Shown here one piece after another: positions 1 through 7,867 of a stretch of DNA of 18,684 nucleotides. The notes beneath the pieces were generated by a model. The model ran no database searches, was not told where the DNA came from, and saw nothing but the letters and a program-made list of their open reading frames with translations. The stretch is from Rhodoferax sp. GTDB lineage: Bacteria > Pseudomonadota > Gammaproteobacteria > Burkholderiales > Burkholderiaceae_C. The first letter of the stretch is position 1. Every line of letters begins with the position of its first letter. The position numbers and the translations under genes are program-made. Location of the stretch: assembly GCA_018882485.1 (NCBI GenBank), contig VERU01000005.1:1-18684 (forward strand), in the 5' to 3' direction.

Positions 1-525
1 CGCATCAGTTTCCTCAACCGTCCCGCTGCCGATTGCGGCGTGCGCCAGGGCATGCCGGCCCATGAGGCTGCCCGCTGCATGCTGGTGAACCGGCCGGGCA
101 CTCCCGGCGCCTACCAGGTGACGAACCGGCAGGTGATGGAGGAAGATGACCGCGGGCGCCAGGTGGTGGTGACCGATTCCATCGTGTTCGGCACCGAGGC
201 CGACCGGCGCAATGTGCTGGTCACCGCCGGCCACACCGGACGCAGTGGCGCCCGGCACATCCTGAAGGTGCGGCCTTTCGGCTTTGTCTGCTCGGATGGC
301 GGACGCGGCCGCGACGATTCCGGCATGGCCGGCCTGGCCATCACCGCCGGGCATGGGATTGCGGGAGCGACCGTCGATGCTCGCACGGCCCGCATGGGCG
401 ATGGTATGAGCACCTATGTCGATGGCATCGTGAGCGCCGCCAACCGCCTCGCGCTGGACCTGGGTGTGCAGCCGGGCATGCCGGCAGCCCGGGCGGCCAG
501 CCTGCTGCTGAGGCGCCCAGACTGA
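1..525 (+). CDS. Conserved protein of unknown function, 3' part (paralogue of 7851-8711)
   Basis: The reading frame is open from the first base and ends with TGA at 523-525, giving 174 visible residues; the start lies outside the window. It aligns without large gaps to the C-terminal part of the protein encoded at 7851-8711, beginning at about residue 104 of that protein, so roughly 103 residues are missing upstream. Shared blocks include RISF.N.PA.DCGV, GRQVV..DSI.FG, RNVLVTAGHTGRS, GF.CSDGGRG, AGATVDAR.ARMG and a closing LLLRR. I recognise no named domain. The glycine-rich AGHTGRS and CSDGGRG blocks look like functional loops, and no signal peptide or membrane segment is visible in this part. 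It is convergent with the amidohydrolase gene, 34 bp away. The first ATG inside the fragment, at 40, is internal and not a start. Being a real gene is near certain; the function is unknown. Confidence 0.85.
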   Translation, partial: RISFLNRPAADCGVRQGMPAHEAARCMLVNRPGTPGAYQVTNRQVMEEDDRGRQVVVTDSIVFGTEADRRNVLVTAGHTGRSGARHILKVRPFGFVCSDGGRGRDDSGMAGLAITAGHGIAGATVDARTARMGDGMSTYVDGIVSAANRLALDLGVQPGMPAARAASLLLRRPD

Positions 526-532
526 TGTCGAT

Positions 533-549
533 GCCGGCGACCCGCCGGC
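533..549. terminator. GC-rich hairpin in the convergent gap (possible bidirectional terminator)
   Basis: A perfect 7-bp inverted repeat, GCCGGCG at 533-539 and CGCCGGC at 543-549, flanks a 3-base loop. It lies in the 34-bp gap between two converging genes, where a terminator serving both strands would be expected. No T-tract follows on either strand, so it is not a canonical intrinsic terminator. GC-rich palindromes are also common by chance in DNA of this composition. Confidence 0.35.
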
Positions 550-559
550 TCGGGAGGCT

Positions 560-1588
560 TCAGTGCAGGGCATACCGCTCCCGGGCGTTGTTCTGCAGCA
601 GCGCCAGGCGATGGGGCGCGGGCAGGTCCTCGCAGAGGGTCTTGAAGGCGTTCCAGAGCGTCACCTGGCTGCAGCCGGCCCGGTCGACCGGGAAATTGCT
701 CTCGAACATCACGCGTCCGGCTCCGAAGACCGACAGGGCGGTGTCGAAGTAGGGCCGCCACGCCTGGGCCAGTTCCCCGGACGAGGCTGGCCGTTCCCTG
801 CGATGCCAGCCGAAACCGGCCAGTGCCATCGCCAGCCCGCCGAATTTGAGGGACACCTGGGGCATGTCGCGGAACCGCGCGAGATGGCGGGCCCATTGCC
901 GGCGCACCGCGTCGCGTTGCCCGGCATACGGGCCCAGGCCGATGGGTCCGCCGGCATGGTCGAGCACGATCGGCGTGGGGGGATGGCGCTCCAGCCAGGC
1001 CGCCACCGCCGGGAGCTGGTGGAAATAGACCCAGACGTCCAGCGGCAGCCCCGCCCGTGCCACGGCCTCCAGACCGGGATCGACAGCGCCCTGTCCGAAG
1101 GGGTCGGGCGGGCTGGGGTAGTGGCTGCGCAGCCGGGGGTCGGCATCGTGCGCGGCGCAGAACCGGAATCCCTTGAGCCCTGGGCCGGCGGCTCGGGCAT
1201 GGGCTTGCAGGACGGGCCCGACCGCCGCTCCCAGCAGCAGGTCGCTGCGGGCGATCAGCCCCTGGCAGATGGGACGGTGCCCGTCGCGCTCGGCCAGGTG
1301 CACCTGCTCCACCCACCATTCGGTTTCGCCGACACAGCGCAGTGGTGCGGGTCCATCGGCGCGGTAGCGGTTGAGGCATTCCACATAAAGGCTGGCCTTT
1401 AGGGTGTGGCCCGACCGGGATTCGTCTTGCAGCGACGCCAGGTCGTAGCGTTCACCCTCCCGGTCCCACAGATGATGGTGCGGATCGACCACGGCCAGAT
1501 CCGGCTCGATGACCGGCTCCTGGTGCTGCTGGAGCCAGCGGGCGTGGCGCTGCGACCGGTCTTCCGGGGCATCGGCCGGAGTGTTCAT
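560..1588 (-). CDS. COG3618-type amidohydrolase (predicted TIM-barrel metal-dependent hydrolase)
   Basis: A 342-residue protein of the amidohydrolase-2 family (Amidohydro_2, PF04909), in the COG3618 group that includes 2-pyrone-4,6-dicarboxylate lactonase-like enzymes. Visible marks are the N-terminal DPHHHLWD at residues 35-42 (the HxH of the barrel), an RHP...VLDHAGGP block near 202-215, FESNFPVD at 295-302 carrying the late conserved Asp, and the C-terminal NNARERYAL. Members hydrolyse lactones, amides or decarboxylate ring compounds in the cytoplasm. No signal peptide is seen. The ATG at 1588 shares its A with the TGA of the SDR gene upstream, so translation is probably coupled. A GGAGG lies rather far upstream, about 12 bases. 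It is the last gene of the left operon. Family assignment is firm; the substrate is unknown. Confidence 0.92.
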   Translation of the reverse strand: MNTPADAPEDRSQRHARWLQQHQEPVIEPDLAVVDPHHHLWDREGERYDLASLQDESRSGHTLKASLYVECLNRYRADGPAPLRCVGETEWWVEQVHLAERDGHRPICQGLIARSDLLLGAAVGPVLQAHARAAGPGLKGFRFCAAHDADPRLRSHYPSPPDPFGQGAVDPGLEAVARAGLPLDVWVYFHQLPAVAAWLERHPPTPIVLDHAGGPIGLGPYAGQRDAVRRQWARHLARFRDMPQVSLKFGGLAMALAGFGWHRRERPASSGELAQAWRPYFDTALSVFGAGRVMFESNFPVDRAGCSQVTLWNAFKTLCEDLPAPHRLALLQNNARERYALH

Positions 1589-2388
1589 CAGAGCGAGCGC
1601 CCTCCATCGACGAACAGGGTCTGCCCCTGCAGGTAGGCCGACAGGGGCGAGGCGAGGAACAGGCAGGCGCCGGCCATGTCGGCGGGCGTGCCGAGTCGGC
1701 CCATCGGGATGCCCTTGAGGCGGGCGGCAAGGCGCTGCGGGTTGTCCACGGTGACCCGGGTGAGCTTGGTCTCGACCAGCCCGGGCGCCACGCCGTTGAC
1801 GCGGATGCCGTCACGCGCCCAGGCCTGGCCCAGCGTGCGGGTGAGGTGGATGGCGCCGGCCTTGGACGCCGCGTAGGCGGGGTTGCCCTGGGTGGCGCGG
1901 ATCCCGCCGACCGAGGAGATGGTGATGAGCGCGCCGCCGCAGGCGGCGAGGCTGTCCCGGAAGTGGGCGGCGCAGCGCATCAGGCTGTTGAGGTTGAGGT
2001 CGACCACCGACTGGAAGACCTCAGGATCGAACTCGCGCTGCCCGTAGGCCACGGTGCCCTGGGAGAGGACCAGCACATCCAGCCGTTCCGGGCGCACCTG
2101 ATGGAGCACCTGCTGCGGCCGCGACACATCCACCTGGCGGTACATCATGCCCTCCAGGTCGCTGCCTGCATCGCCGGCATAGTGGTCCGCGCTCGGGCGG
2201 GTACCCCAGACTTCCACCGCTGCACCCTGTGTCCGGAAGGCCACGGCGATGCCATTGCCGATGCCGCTGGAGCCACCGACCACCAGCACCCGTCGCCCCG
2301 TGAAGTCGAGGGCCCGCTGCCAGGGTGAGGCTGCGGTATCCGTCGGCGTGCGGGTTGGGTTGGCAGCGGGAGAGGGGCCCGTGTCCAT
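1588..2388 (-). CDS. Short-chain dehydrogenase/reductase (SDR) family oxidoreductase
   Basis: A 266-residue classical SDR. The Rossmann cofactor motif GGSSGIG is at residues 38-44. The active site is a Ser in ISSVGG (158-159) with YAASK (Tyr172, Lys176), and NGVAPG (198-203) follows as usual. The NNAG block typical of classical SDRs reads SQGT (109-112) here. The 25-30 residues before the fold are rich in Pro, Thr and Ala and are not part of the domain, so the true start could be further in, but no better ATG is seen. The gene begins 4 bp after the enoyl-CoA hydratase-like gene and overlaps the amidohydrolase start by one base. It probably oxidises or reduces an alcohol or ketone (possibly a CoA-bound intermediate) with NAD(P). 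The exact substrate cannot be inferred. Confidence 0.92.
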   Translation of the reverse strand: MDTGPSPAANPTRTPTDTAASPWQRALDFTGRRVLVVGGSSGIGNGIAVAFRTQGAAVEVWGTRPSADHYAGDAGSDLEGMMYRQVDVSRPQQVLHQVRPERLDVLVLSQGTVAYGQREFDPEVFQSVVDLNLNSLMRCAAHFRDSLAACGGALITISSVGGIRATQGNPAYAASKAGAIHLTRTLGQAWARDGIRVNGVAPGLVETKLTRVTVDNPQRLAARLKGIPMGRLGTPADMAGACLFLASPLSAYLQGQTLFVDGGRSL

Positions 2389-2392
2389 GGAT

Positions 2393-3202
2393 TCAGACGG
2401 GGGACCGCGGGTTGAACGCGGGGGGGCGGCGCTCCTCGTAGGCCTTGAGCCCTTCCACCACGTCGGGACCGCTGAAGCCGAGGATCTCCAGAGCCAGCGA
2501 GTTCTCGAAGATGGGCCAGGCCAGCTGCATCCAGTTGTTCATCGCCAGCTTGGTCCAGCGCAGGGCAGACGGCGAGCCCTGGGCCAGCTTGAGCGCCACC
2601 TGCAGCGCGGTGTCCTGCAGGCGATCGTCATCCACGCACATCGAGACCAGGCCGATGCGTTCGGCCTCCTCGCCGTTGAGCGGGTCTCCGCTGAGGAGGT
2701 AGTACTTGGCCTTGGCCATGCCGCACAGCAGGGGCCAGATGATGGCTGCATGGTCGCCGGCAGCCACGCCCAGGCGCACATGGCCGTCCACGATCTTCGC
2801 GCTTCGGGCCGCAATGCTCACATCGGCCAGCAGCGCGGCCGCGAGACCGCCGCCTGCGGCAGCACCGTTGATGGCCGAGATGAGCGGCTTGCTGAAATGC
2901 ATCAGGTTGCGCACCAGGTTGCGCCCGTCTTTCCACATGCGGGCCCGCCACTCGAACTCGTCCACCACCTTTTGCTCCAGCGCGAAGTCGCCGCCGGCAG
3001 AGAAGGCCCGGCCCTGGCCGGTCAGGATGACCACGCTGACGCTGTCGTCGTCTTCGATGGCCTGCCAGACCGTGGTCATCGCATGGTGGAACTCGAAGTC
3101 CATGGCGTTCATCTTGCCTCGGGCCATGGTGATGCGCAGCACCCGTTCGGCAGGCCGGTCGTACAGCAGGGATGGGCAGTCGGGGTAGGGTGTGGGCTTC
3201 AT
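2393..3202 (-). CDS. Enoyl-CoA hydratase/isomerase (crotonase) superfamily protein with atypical active site
   Basis: A 269-residue crotonase-fold protein. The oxyanion-hole segments are clear: FSAGGD at residues 67-72 and [10 protein letters not shown] at 112-121. By eye, the two catalytic glutamates of rat mitochondrial enoyl-CoA hydratase (Glu144, Glu164) are not conserved: the matching positions are His141 (DGHVRLG) and Tyr167 ([12 protein letters not shown]). An Asp (Asp150, in AAGDHAA) sits where some crotonases such as 4-chlorobenzoyl-CoA dehalogenase carry a catalytic Asp. I recall a D.HV..G..AGDG pattern in a recognisable subgroup of annotated enoyl-CoA hydratases, so this is probably a functional subfamily rather than decay. 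It lies between livF, 49 bp upstream, and the SDR gene, 4 bp downstream. Superfamily is certain; the reaction (hydration, isomerisation, hydrolysis or other) is open. Confidence 0.92.
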   Translation of the reverse strand: MKPTPYPDCPSLLYDRPAERVLRITMARGKMNAMDFEFHHAMTTVWQAIEDDDSVSVVILTGQGRAFSAGGDFALEQKVVDEFEWRARMWKDGRNLVRNLMHFSKPLISAINGAAAGGGLAAALLADVSIAARSAKIVDGHVRLGVAAGDHAAIIWPLLCGMAKAKYYLLSGDPLNGEEAERIGLVSMCVDDDRLQDTALQVALKLAQGSPSALRWTKLAMNNWMQLAWPIFENSLALEILGFSGPDVVEGLKAYEERRPPAFNPRSPV

Positions 3203-3251
3203 GGGGCTCGGGCCTCGGGTCAGGGCTCGGGGTGTTGAGGGTACGGGTGGT
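3203..3251 (-). repeat. Short CTCGGG repeats in the livF-crotonase spacer
   Basis: This 49-bp spacer, the only sizeable gap inside the left operon, contains CTCGGG three times (3207-3212, 3214-3219, 3226-3231). The outer two lie within a 9-base direct repeat, GGGCTCGGG, at 3204-3212 and 3223-3231. On the coding strand this makes a C- and G-rich leader just before the crotonase ATG. It may be simple-sequence drift or affect translation; nothing more can be said. Confidence 0.4.
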
Positions 3252-3983
3252 TCATCCAGCGAGGTCCTGCCCCAGGTAGTGGGCCAGGATGTCCGGGTTG
3301 GCGGCCAGTTCGGCGCTGTGGCCCTGGGTGGCCACCTGGCCCTGCTCGATGACGTAGGCCCGATCGGTCACATCCAGCGCCAGCCGGGCATTCTGCTCGA
3401 CCAGCAGGATGGTCAATCCTTCGCGGTTGAGTTGCTGCAGCGCGTCGAAGACCTGGGACACCACGAGTGGCGCCAGCCCCAGGCTGGGTTCGTCCAGCAG
3501 CAGCAGGTGGGGCGCACCCATCAGCGCCCGCCCGATGGCCAGCATTTGCTGCTGGCCACCGCTCAGCGACCCGGCGCGTTGCTGCCGGCGTTCGGCCAGG
3601 ATGGGAAACAGCCCCTCGATGCGTTCCAGCGTGTGGGTGGGGGAGCGGGTGCTGCGGGCCGTAGCGCCCAGATCCAGGTTTTCACGCACGGTCAGGTTCG
3701 GCAGGATCTGTCGCCCTTCGGGCACCTGCAGCAGGCCGAGCTGGGCGATGCGCCAGGGCGACAGGCCGCTGATCGCCTGGCCCTGGTAGCGGACTTGTCC
3801 CTGGGTGGGGCGAACCACGCCGCTCACGCAATTCAGCAGTGTGGACTTGCCTGCACCATTGGGCCCGATCAGGGCGACGAACTCGCCCGGCCGGACCTGC
3901 AGGCTGACGCCGCGCAGGGCCTGGATGCCGTTGTAGGCAGCGCTGAGTCCGTCGAGTTCGAGCACGGGTTGCACAGCCGTCAT
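3252..3983 (-). CDS. livF: Branched-chain-amino-acid-type ABC transporter, ATP-binding protein LivF (left copy)
   Basis: A 243-residue ABC ATPase of the LivF type, the second of the two cytoplasmic motor subunits of a HAAT importer. Walker A GPNGAGKST is at residues 40-48, the Q-loop in LLQVPEGR (Gln86), the signature LSGGQ at 140-144 and Walker B LLLLDEP at 160-166. The switch region reads LLVEQN, where LivF proteins normally have Gln instead of His. The start ATG at 3983 lies one base after the livG stop, with an AAGGA about 8 bases upstream. The length is normal. It pairs with LivG and drives the LivH/LivM pore. The substrate is set by the binding protein, so leucine/isoleucine/valine uptake should not be assumed. 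Confidence 0.96.
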   Translation of the reverse strand: MTAVQPVLELDGLSAAYNGIQALRGVSLQVRPGEFVALIGPNGAGKSTLLNCVSGVVRPTQGQVRYQGQAISGLSPWRIAQLGLLQVPEGRQILPNLTVRENLDLGATARSTRSPTHTLERIEGLFPILAERRQQRAGSLSGGQQQMLAIGRALMGAPHLLLLDEPSLGLAPLVVSQVFDALQQLNREGLTILLVEQNARLALDVTDRAYVIEQGQVATQGHSAELAANPDILAHYLGQDLAG

Positions 3984-3984
3984 C

Positions 3985-4794
3985 TCAGCGTTCCTTGTGC
4001 GCCCGTGGCCGGCCCAGGTAGGCGGTGATCACATCCGGGTGGGCCACGACTTCCCGGGGAGAGCCCGCAGCGATCAGACGTCCGCTGTCCAGCACATAGA
4101 CCTGATCGCACAGCTGGGTGACGAAGCGGATGTTGTGTTCGACCAGCAGCACAGCCCGTCCTTCGCGGCGCAGCCCGTCAAAGATCCGCCCCATGGCGGC
4201 CGCCTCCACGTCGTTCATGCCGGCCACCGGCTCGTCGAACAGCACCAGCGCAGGGTCGGAGGCCATGGCCCGCATCATTTCGACACGGCGCTGGTGCCCA
4301 TAGGCCAGGCTGCCGGCCTCGGCCTGCGCCAGGTGGGCCATCTCGAAGCGCTCGAGCAGCGCCATGGCCCGCTGGCGTATCCGTTGTGTTTCCCGGTGGG
4401 CTGCTGGCAGACCCAGCAGGCTGCTCAGGCTGGGGGTGGTTTCCAGCCGGTAGAAGCCGATCATGATGTTTTCGATCACCGTCGCTTCGGCCAGCAGCCG
4501 GATGTTCTGAAAGGTGCGTGCCAGGCCCGCCCGGGCGACTTCGTGGGCGGGCGCGTGGGTGACATCCCGGCCGTTGAAGCGGATGCGGCCGGAGGTCACG
4601 GTGTGGATGCCGGTGATCAGGTTGATCAGGGTGGTCTTGCCCGCGCCGTTGGGGCCGATCAGTCCCACGATCTGCCCGGCTCCCACCTGCAGGCTCACGT
4701 CGGCCAGGGCCGCGACGCCTTCGAACCGTTTGGAGACCCGCTCGATGACCAGGGTGTGGTCCGCAGGCCCCAGCGTTCCCTGGGCGTGGCTCAT
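3985..4794 (-). CDS. livG: Branched-chain-amino-acid-type ABC transporter, ATP-binding protein LivG (left copy)
   Basis: A 269-residue ATPase. I chose the ATG at 4794 (MSHAQG) over an ATG 51 bases further upstream because it overlaps the livM stop in the classic ATGA arrangement and has a strong GGGGGAG about 5 bases ahead. Walker A GPNGAGKTT is near residues 47-55, the Q-loop in LARTFQNIRL (Gln96), the LivG-style signature SLAYGHQRR near 162-170, Walker B LVLFDEPVAGMN, and the switch His in LLVEHN (His220). The signature has Ala where LivG usually has Ser (LSYG); this is mild variation. It forms the motor with LivF for the pore encoded by livH and livM. Confidence 0.96.
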   Translation of the reverse strand: MSHAQGTLGPADHTLVIERVSKRFEGVAALADVSLQVGAGQIVGLIGPNGAGKTTLINLITGIHTVTSGRIRFNGRDVTHAPAHEVARAGLARTFQNIRLLAEATVIENIMIGFYRLETTPSLSSLLGLPAAHRETQRIRQRAMALLERFEMAHLAQAEAGSLAYGHQRRVEMMRAMASDPALVLFDEPVAGMNDVEAAAMGRIFDGLRREGRAVLLVEHNIRFVTQLCDQVYVLDSGRLIAAGSPREVVAHPDVITAYLGRPRAHKER

Positions 4795-5663
4795 GCGGAC
4801 TCCCCCGGTGCCAGGCCCTGTTGGCGTTGCCGGCGACGCCACCACAGGGTCAGGGTGTCGACGATGCCGCGCGGCATGAATGCGATGACCAGCATCAGCA
4901 CCAGCCCGTAGAAGGCCAGGCGGTAGTCGGCCATGGGCCGGGAAAATTCGGGCAGGGTCAGCAGGATGGCGGCGCCCACAATGGGACCGGCGACCGAACG
5001 CCGGCCACCCAGCACGACGTAGGACAGCACCGAGATGACCAGCGGAAAGCCAAAAGTGCCGGGAAACAGCGTGAACGACTGGAAGGCTTCGAGTCCGCCA
5101 AACCAGCCGCCGATGCCTCCGCTGAGTGCGAAGGCCAGAGACTGGTGCATGCGCACCGAGACGCCGAGCGAACTCGCCACCGCCTCGTTTTGCCGGATCG
5201 CTTCAAAGGCACGGCCGAGTCGGGTCCGCGTCATCGAGACCATCAGGTAAAGGACCACCAGCAGGCTGAGCAGGGTCTGCCAGGTACCCACCCGGTTGGG
5301 GATGGCGTTCAGGCCCAGCGCCCCCCCGGTCAGGTTGTCGGCATACAGCGCCAGGGCCAGCACCACCTGCACGAAAGCCAGGGTGGCAATCGCCTGGAAC
5401 ACGCCGCGCAGTCTGGCAAGCGGCCAGGACAGCAGCAGGCCGGCCGCTGCGCCGACCGTGGCGCCTGCGGCCAGTGAAAATCCATAAGGCACGCCCTGCT
5501 TCATGGTCAGCAGGGCGGCGGTGTAGCCGCCCAGCGAAGCGAACCCGGCCGTGGCCACCGAAAACACGCCGGCGCGCATGACGATCCACTGGCTCAGCGC
5601 ATAGCCCGAACTGATCAGGAACACATTGAACAGGTGGTGGTAGGTGAGCAGAAACTCGCTCAT
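4791..5663 (-). CDS. livM: Branched-chain-amino-acid-type ABC transporter, permease LivM (left copy)
   Basis: A 290-residue, strongly hydrophobic inner-membrane permease. The frame stays open far upstream (to 6377), but that stretch is an out-of-frame reading of livH. The real start is the ATG at 5663 (MSEFLLTYHH), which overlaps the livH stop as ATGA and has a GAGGG 7 bases upstream. Family marks are FSVATAGFASLGGYTAA near residues 34-50, PLARLRGVFQAIATLAF near 81-97, the LGRAFEAIRQNEAVASSLGV cytoplasmic coupling loop near 149-168, and SYVVLGGRRSVAGPIVGA. About eight or more membrane segments are suggested by hydrophobicity. The C-terminus is Arg/Gln rich and cytoplasmic. It pairs with LivH to form the translocation path. 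Confidence 0.95.
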   Translation of the reverse strand: MSEFLLTYHHLFNVFLISSGYALSQWIVMRAGVFSVATAGFASLGGYTAALLTMKQGVPYGFSLAAGATVGAAAGLLLSWPLARLRGVFQAIATLAFVQVVLALALYADNLTGGALGLNAIPNRVGTWQTLLSLLVVLYLMVSMTRTRLGRAFEAIRQNEAVASSLGVSVRMHQSLAFALSGGIGGWFGGLEAFQSFTLFPGTFGFPLVISVLSYVVLGGRRSVAGPIVGAAILLTLPEFSRPMADYRLAFYGLVLMLVIAFMPRGIVDTLTLWWRRRQRQQGLAPGESA

Positions 5664-6550
5664 CGCTGGGCCCTCATCACATCGGCAGCCTGCACACCGA
5701 ACAGGCCGTTGGGTCGCACCAGCAGCACGAGGAACAGCAGGGAGAAGATGATGGCATCCGTCAAGCCCGCCGGCAGGTAGGCCGAGGTGAGGGTCTGCAC
5801 CATGCCGAACAGCAGGCCGGCGACCATGGCCCCGGGTATGCTGCCCATGCCCCCCAGCACGATGACCACGAAGCCCCGCAGCAGGAAGGGCTCTCCCATG
5901 GAAAACTGGATCGAGTTGAAGGCCAGTCCGATCAGCACGCCGGATGCGCCGGCCAGCGCGCCCGACAGGAAGAAGGTCTGGGCATACACGATGTTGGGGT
6001 TGACGCCGCAGAGCACGGCCGCGCGGTAGTTGCCTGAAACCGAGCGCACCCGGGTGCCCAAAGGCGTGCGGTACAGGTAGTAGGTCAGCACCAGCATGAG
6101 CGCGAAGGCGCAGACCGACATGAACATCTGCAGCAGCGACACACGCAGTCCGGCGATCTCGAAGATCTTCACGGGGAAGGTTTCGAAGGGGAAGCGCAGC
6201 ACCTCGCTGGCCGACACATTCTGGGCCAGGCTGACGATGATCAGGTCGGCGCCCAGGGTGGAGACGATGGCGCCGAACTCGGCCTCGCCGGACCGGTGCA
6301 GCGGGCGGAAGGCGGTCCATTCGATGACCACCGACAGCAGCCCGCACAGGACCAGCGCCAGCAGGAAGGCCAGCCACAGCGGGAGTCCGGCCAGCACCGC
6401 GTACAGTGCCACGAAGGCACCGGTCATGAACACGGCGCCATGGGCGAGGTTCATCAAATGGTGAATGCCGAAGACCAGGGTGAAGCCCAGCGCGAAGAGC
6501 GCGTACACCCCCCCCATCACCAGGCCGTTGAGCAGTTGTTGGGCGAGCAT
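5660..6550 (-). CDS. livH: Branched-chain-amino-acid-type ABC transporter, permease LivH (left copy)
   Basis: A 296-residue membrane permease and the first gene of the left operon. The N-terminus is typical LivH: LLNGLVMGGVYALFALGFTL, followed by FGIHHLMNLAHGA near residues 28-40. The C-terminal GMGSIPGAMVAGLLFG and RPNGLFG blocks are also standard. Hydrophobic segments run through most of the length. The ATG at 6550 lacks a clear Shine-Dalgarno, but the family N-terminus begins exactly here. livM follows with a 4-bp overlap. Upstream is the divergent binding-protein gene. Confidence 0.95.
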   Translation of the reverse strand: MLAQQLLNGLVMGGVYALFALGFTLVFGIHHLMNLAHGAVFMTGAFVALYAVLAGLPLWLAFLLALVLCGLLSVVIEWTAFRPLHRSGEAEFGAIVSTLGADLIIVSLAQNVSASEVLRFPFETFPVKIFEIAGLRVSLLQMFMSVCAFALMLVLTYYLYRTPLGTRVRSVSGNYRAAVLCGVNPNIVYAQTFFLSGALAGASGVLIGLAFNSIQFSMGEPFLLRGFVVIVLGGMGSIPGAMVAGLLFGMVQTLTSAYLPAGLTDAIIFSLLFLVLLVRPNGLFGVQAADVMRAQR

Positions 6551-6742
6551 GCCGGATGTTTAGCAGAGGCCCGGCCGGATGGCGGCGGGCGGTTCGTGGG
6601 AACGCGGCGGACCCTCGGGATGCGAGGTCCGGGCGGTCTGTCGCATGAGAGATCGCATGGAGCGATCGTAAGGGTAATCACTCATCACCATCACGGCAAA
6701 GTCTGGAAAATGCCACCGTCCTTTTTTACATGGAGTTGTTGG
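6551..6742. promoter_or_regulatory. Divergent intergenic region between livH and the binding-protein gene
   Basis: These 192 bp must hold promoters for both the left liv operon and the binding-protein gene. Two inverted repeats are visible. GATCGC (6651-6656) and GCGATC (6662-6667) form a perfect 6-bp dyad around 5 bases. GGACCCTCG (6609-6617) and CGAGGTCC (6623-6630) form an 8-bp stem with a one-base bulge. A short run repeats ATCAC three times near 6677-6693. A weak minus-strand pair, TTGCCG with TACCCT 17 bases on, could serve livH, but it is far from consensus. No convincing plus-strand promoter was found. A GGAG at 6732-6735 is the ribosome-binding site of the binding-protein gene. Confidence 0.5.
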
Positions 6743-7867
6743 ATGAAACGTCGACTGTCTGTACTCACGCTGTCCCTGCTGGCCGCCTTCGCAGCGAAGG
6801 CCGAAGAGATCCTGATCGGGGTGCCGGTGTCCCTCACGGGCACTTACGCCTTTGTCGGAACCGCTGCCGTCAAGGGCCTGCAGCATGCCGTTGATGAAAT
6901 CAATACGGGCAACGAACTGGGCGCCGGCCGCTCGATCAAGCTGGTCATCGTGGACGACGGCAGCAACAACAACCAGGCCATCACGCTGGTGAACCGGCTG
7001 GCCAATGTGGACAAGGTCATGGCGATCGCCGGTCCGAGCGCCTCGCCCACGGTGCTGGCCGCCTCGCCCGTGGTCAACCAGCTGCAGGTGCCGATGCTGG
7101 GCATCGCGGTGACCACCGCAGTCAACAAGGCCGGTCCCTGGTCGAACCGCATCCTCAATTCGCCCGCAACCCTGATGACGGCGCTGACCAACTACACGTT
7201 GACGAGTTACAAGCCCAAGTCGGTCATGACGGTCGCCAGCCGCGACAACGACGGCGCAGCGGCCCAGTCCAAGGTGGCTCGCTCGGTGATGGAGGGCAAG
7301 GTGACCCTGATGCCCGAGGAGTCGGCGCTGATGGCCGAGACGGACTTTTCCGCTCTGACGACCAAGATCGCCTCGACCAAGCCGGATGTCGTGATGATCA
7401 CCATGAACGACGCGGCGGCGGCCAACATCCTGCTGCAGTCGCGCCAGGCGGGCGTGCCGGCCAGCGTGCGTTTCGTGGCCAACAACGCGGCGGCCTCCGC
7501 CAGCTTCCTGCGCATCGGTGGCAAGGCGGTGGAGGGCGTGCTGGTGGGGACCGATGCCTTCCCCGAGATCCGGACCGATGCCCTGGCCCGGAACTTTGTC
7601 GCCAATTTCCAGAAGCGATACAACGCGATTCCCGATCAGTGGAACGCGGTGGGCTACACCATCGGCCGGCTGTATGGTCATGCGATCGCCAATGCAAAGT
7701 CGCCGCTGACGCGCCAGTCGTTGCTGGACTCGCTGGTCAACATCAAGAATTTTCCTGTCGTGCTGGGCAGTGGCAAGGGCAACTTCAGCTTTGCAGCGGA
7801 GCGTGAGCCGACCTACGAGCCCATCCTGATCACCATCAAGGACGGCAAGTTCACGCCGGCTCCGTAA
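6743..7867 (+). CDS. Branched-chain-amino-acid-type ABC transporter, periplasmic substrate-binding protein (left copy)
   Basis: A 374-residue precursor of the Peripla_BP_6 (PF13458) family. I chose the ATG at 6743 because it gives a clean signal peptide (MKRRLSVLTLSLLAAFAAKA, cleavage likely before EE) and a GGAG 7 bases upstream; the frame is open much further upstream without meaning. The mature start EEILIGVPVSLTGTYAFVG is the family hallmark, and a second lobe follows (SVMTVASRDNDGAAAQ onward). It captures the ligand in the periplasm and delivers it to LivHM. It is transcribed away from its transporter, and its 3' end overlaps the gene at 7851-8711 by 17 bp on the opposite strand. Residues shared with characterised leucine, amide or aromatic-acid binders cannot be judged by eye, so the ligand is open. 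Confidence 0.95.
   Translation: MKRRLSVLTLSLLAAFAAKAEEILIGVPVSLTGTYAFVGTAAVKGLQHAVDEINTGNELGAGRSIKLVIVDDGSNNNQAITLVNRLANVDKVMAIAGPSASPTVLAASPVVNQLQVPMLGIAVTTAVNKAGPWSNRILNSPATLMTALTNYTLTSYKPKSVMTVASRDNDGAAAQSKVARSVMEGKVTLMPEESALMAETDFSALTTKIASTKPDVVMITMNDAAAANILLQSRQAGVPASVRFVANNAAASASFLRIGGKAVEGVLVGTDAFPEIRTDALARNFVANFQKRYNAIPDQWNAVGYTIGRLYGHAIANAKSPLTRQSLLDSLVNIKNFPVVLGSGKGNFSFAAEREPTYEPILITIKDGKFTPAP

Noticed and set aside
5664..6377. Upstream extension of the livM frame that would give a 528-residue protein
   Set aside because: This stretch is an out-of-frame reading of livH. The extension is Arg/Gly/Ala/Pro-rich and non-hydrophobic, and the ATGA overlap with a ribosome-binding site fixes livM at 5663.
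6677..6693. Repeated ATCAC run resembling a His-tag coding stretch
   Set aside because: It is not in any supported reading frame and lies in a natural intergenic region; chance or minor simple repeat.
6296..6742. Upstream extension of the left binding-protein frame
   Set aside because: It would run through livH in antisense and place a long Gln/His-rich segment before a clear signal peptide with its own ribosome-binding site.
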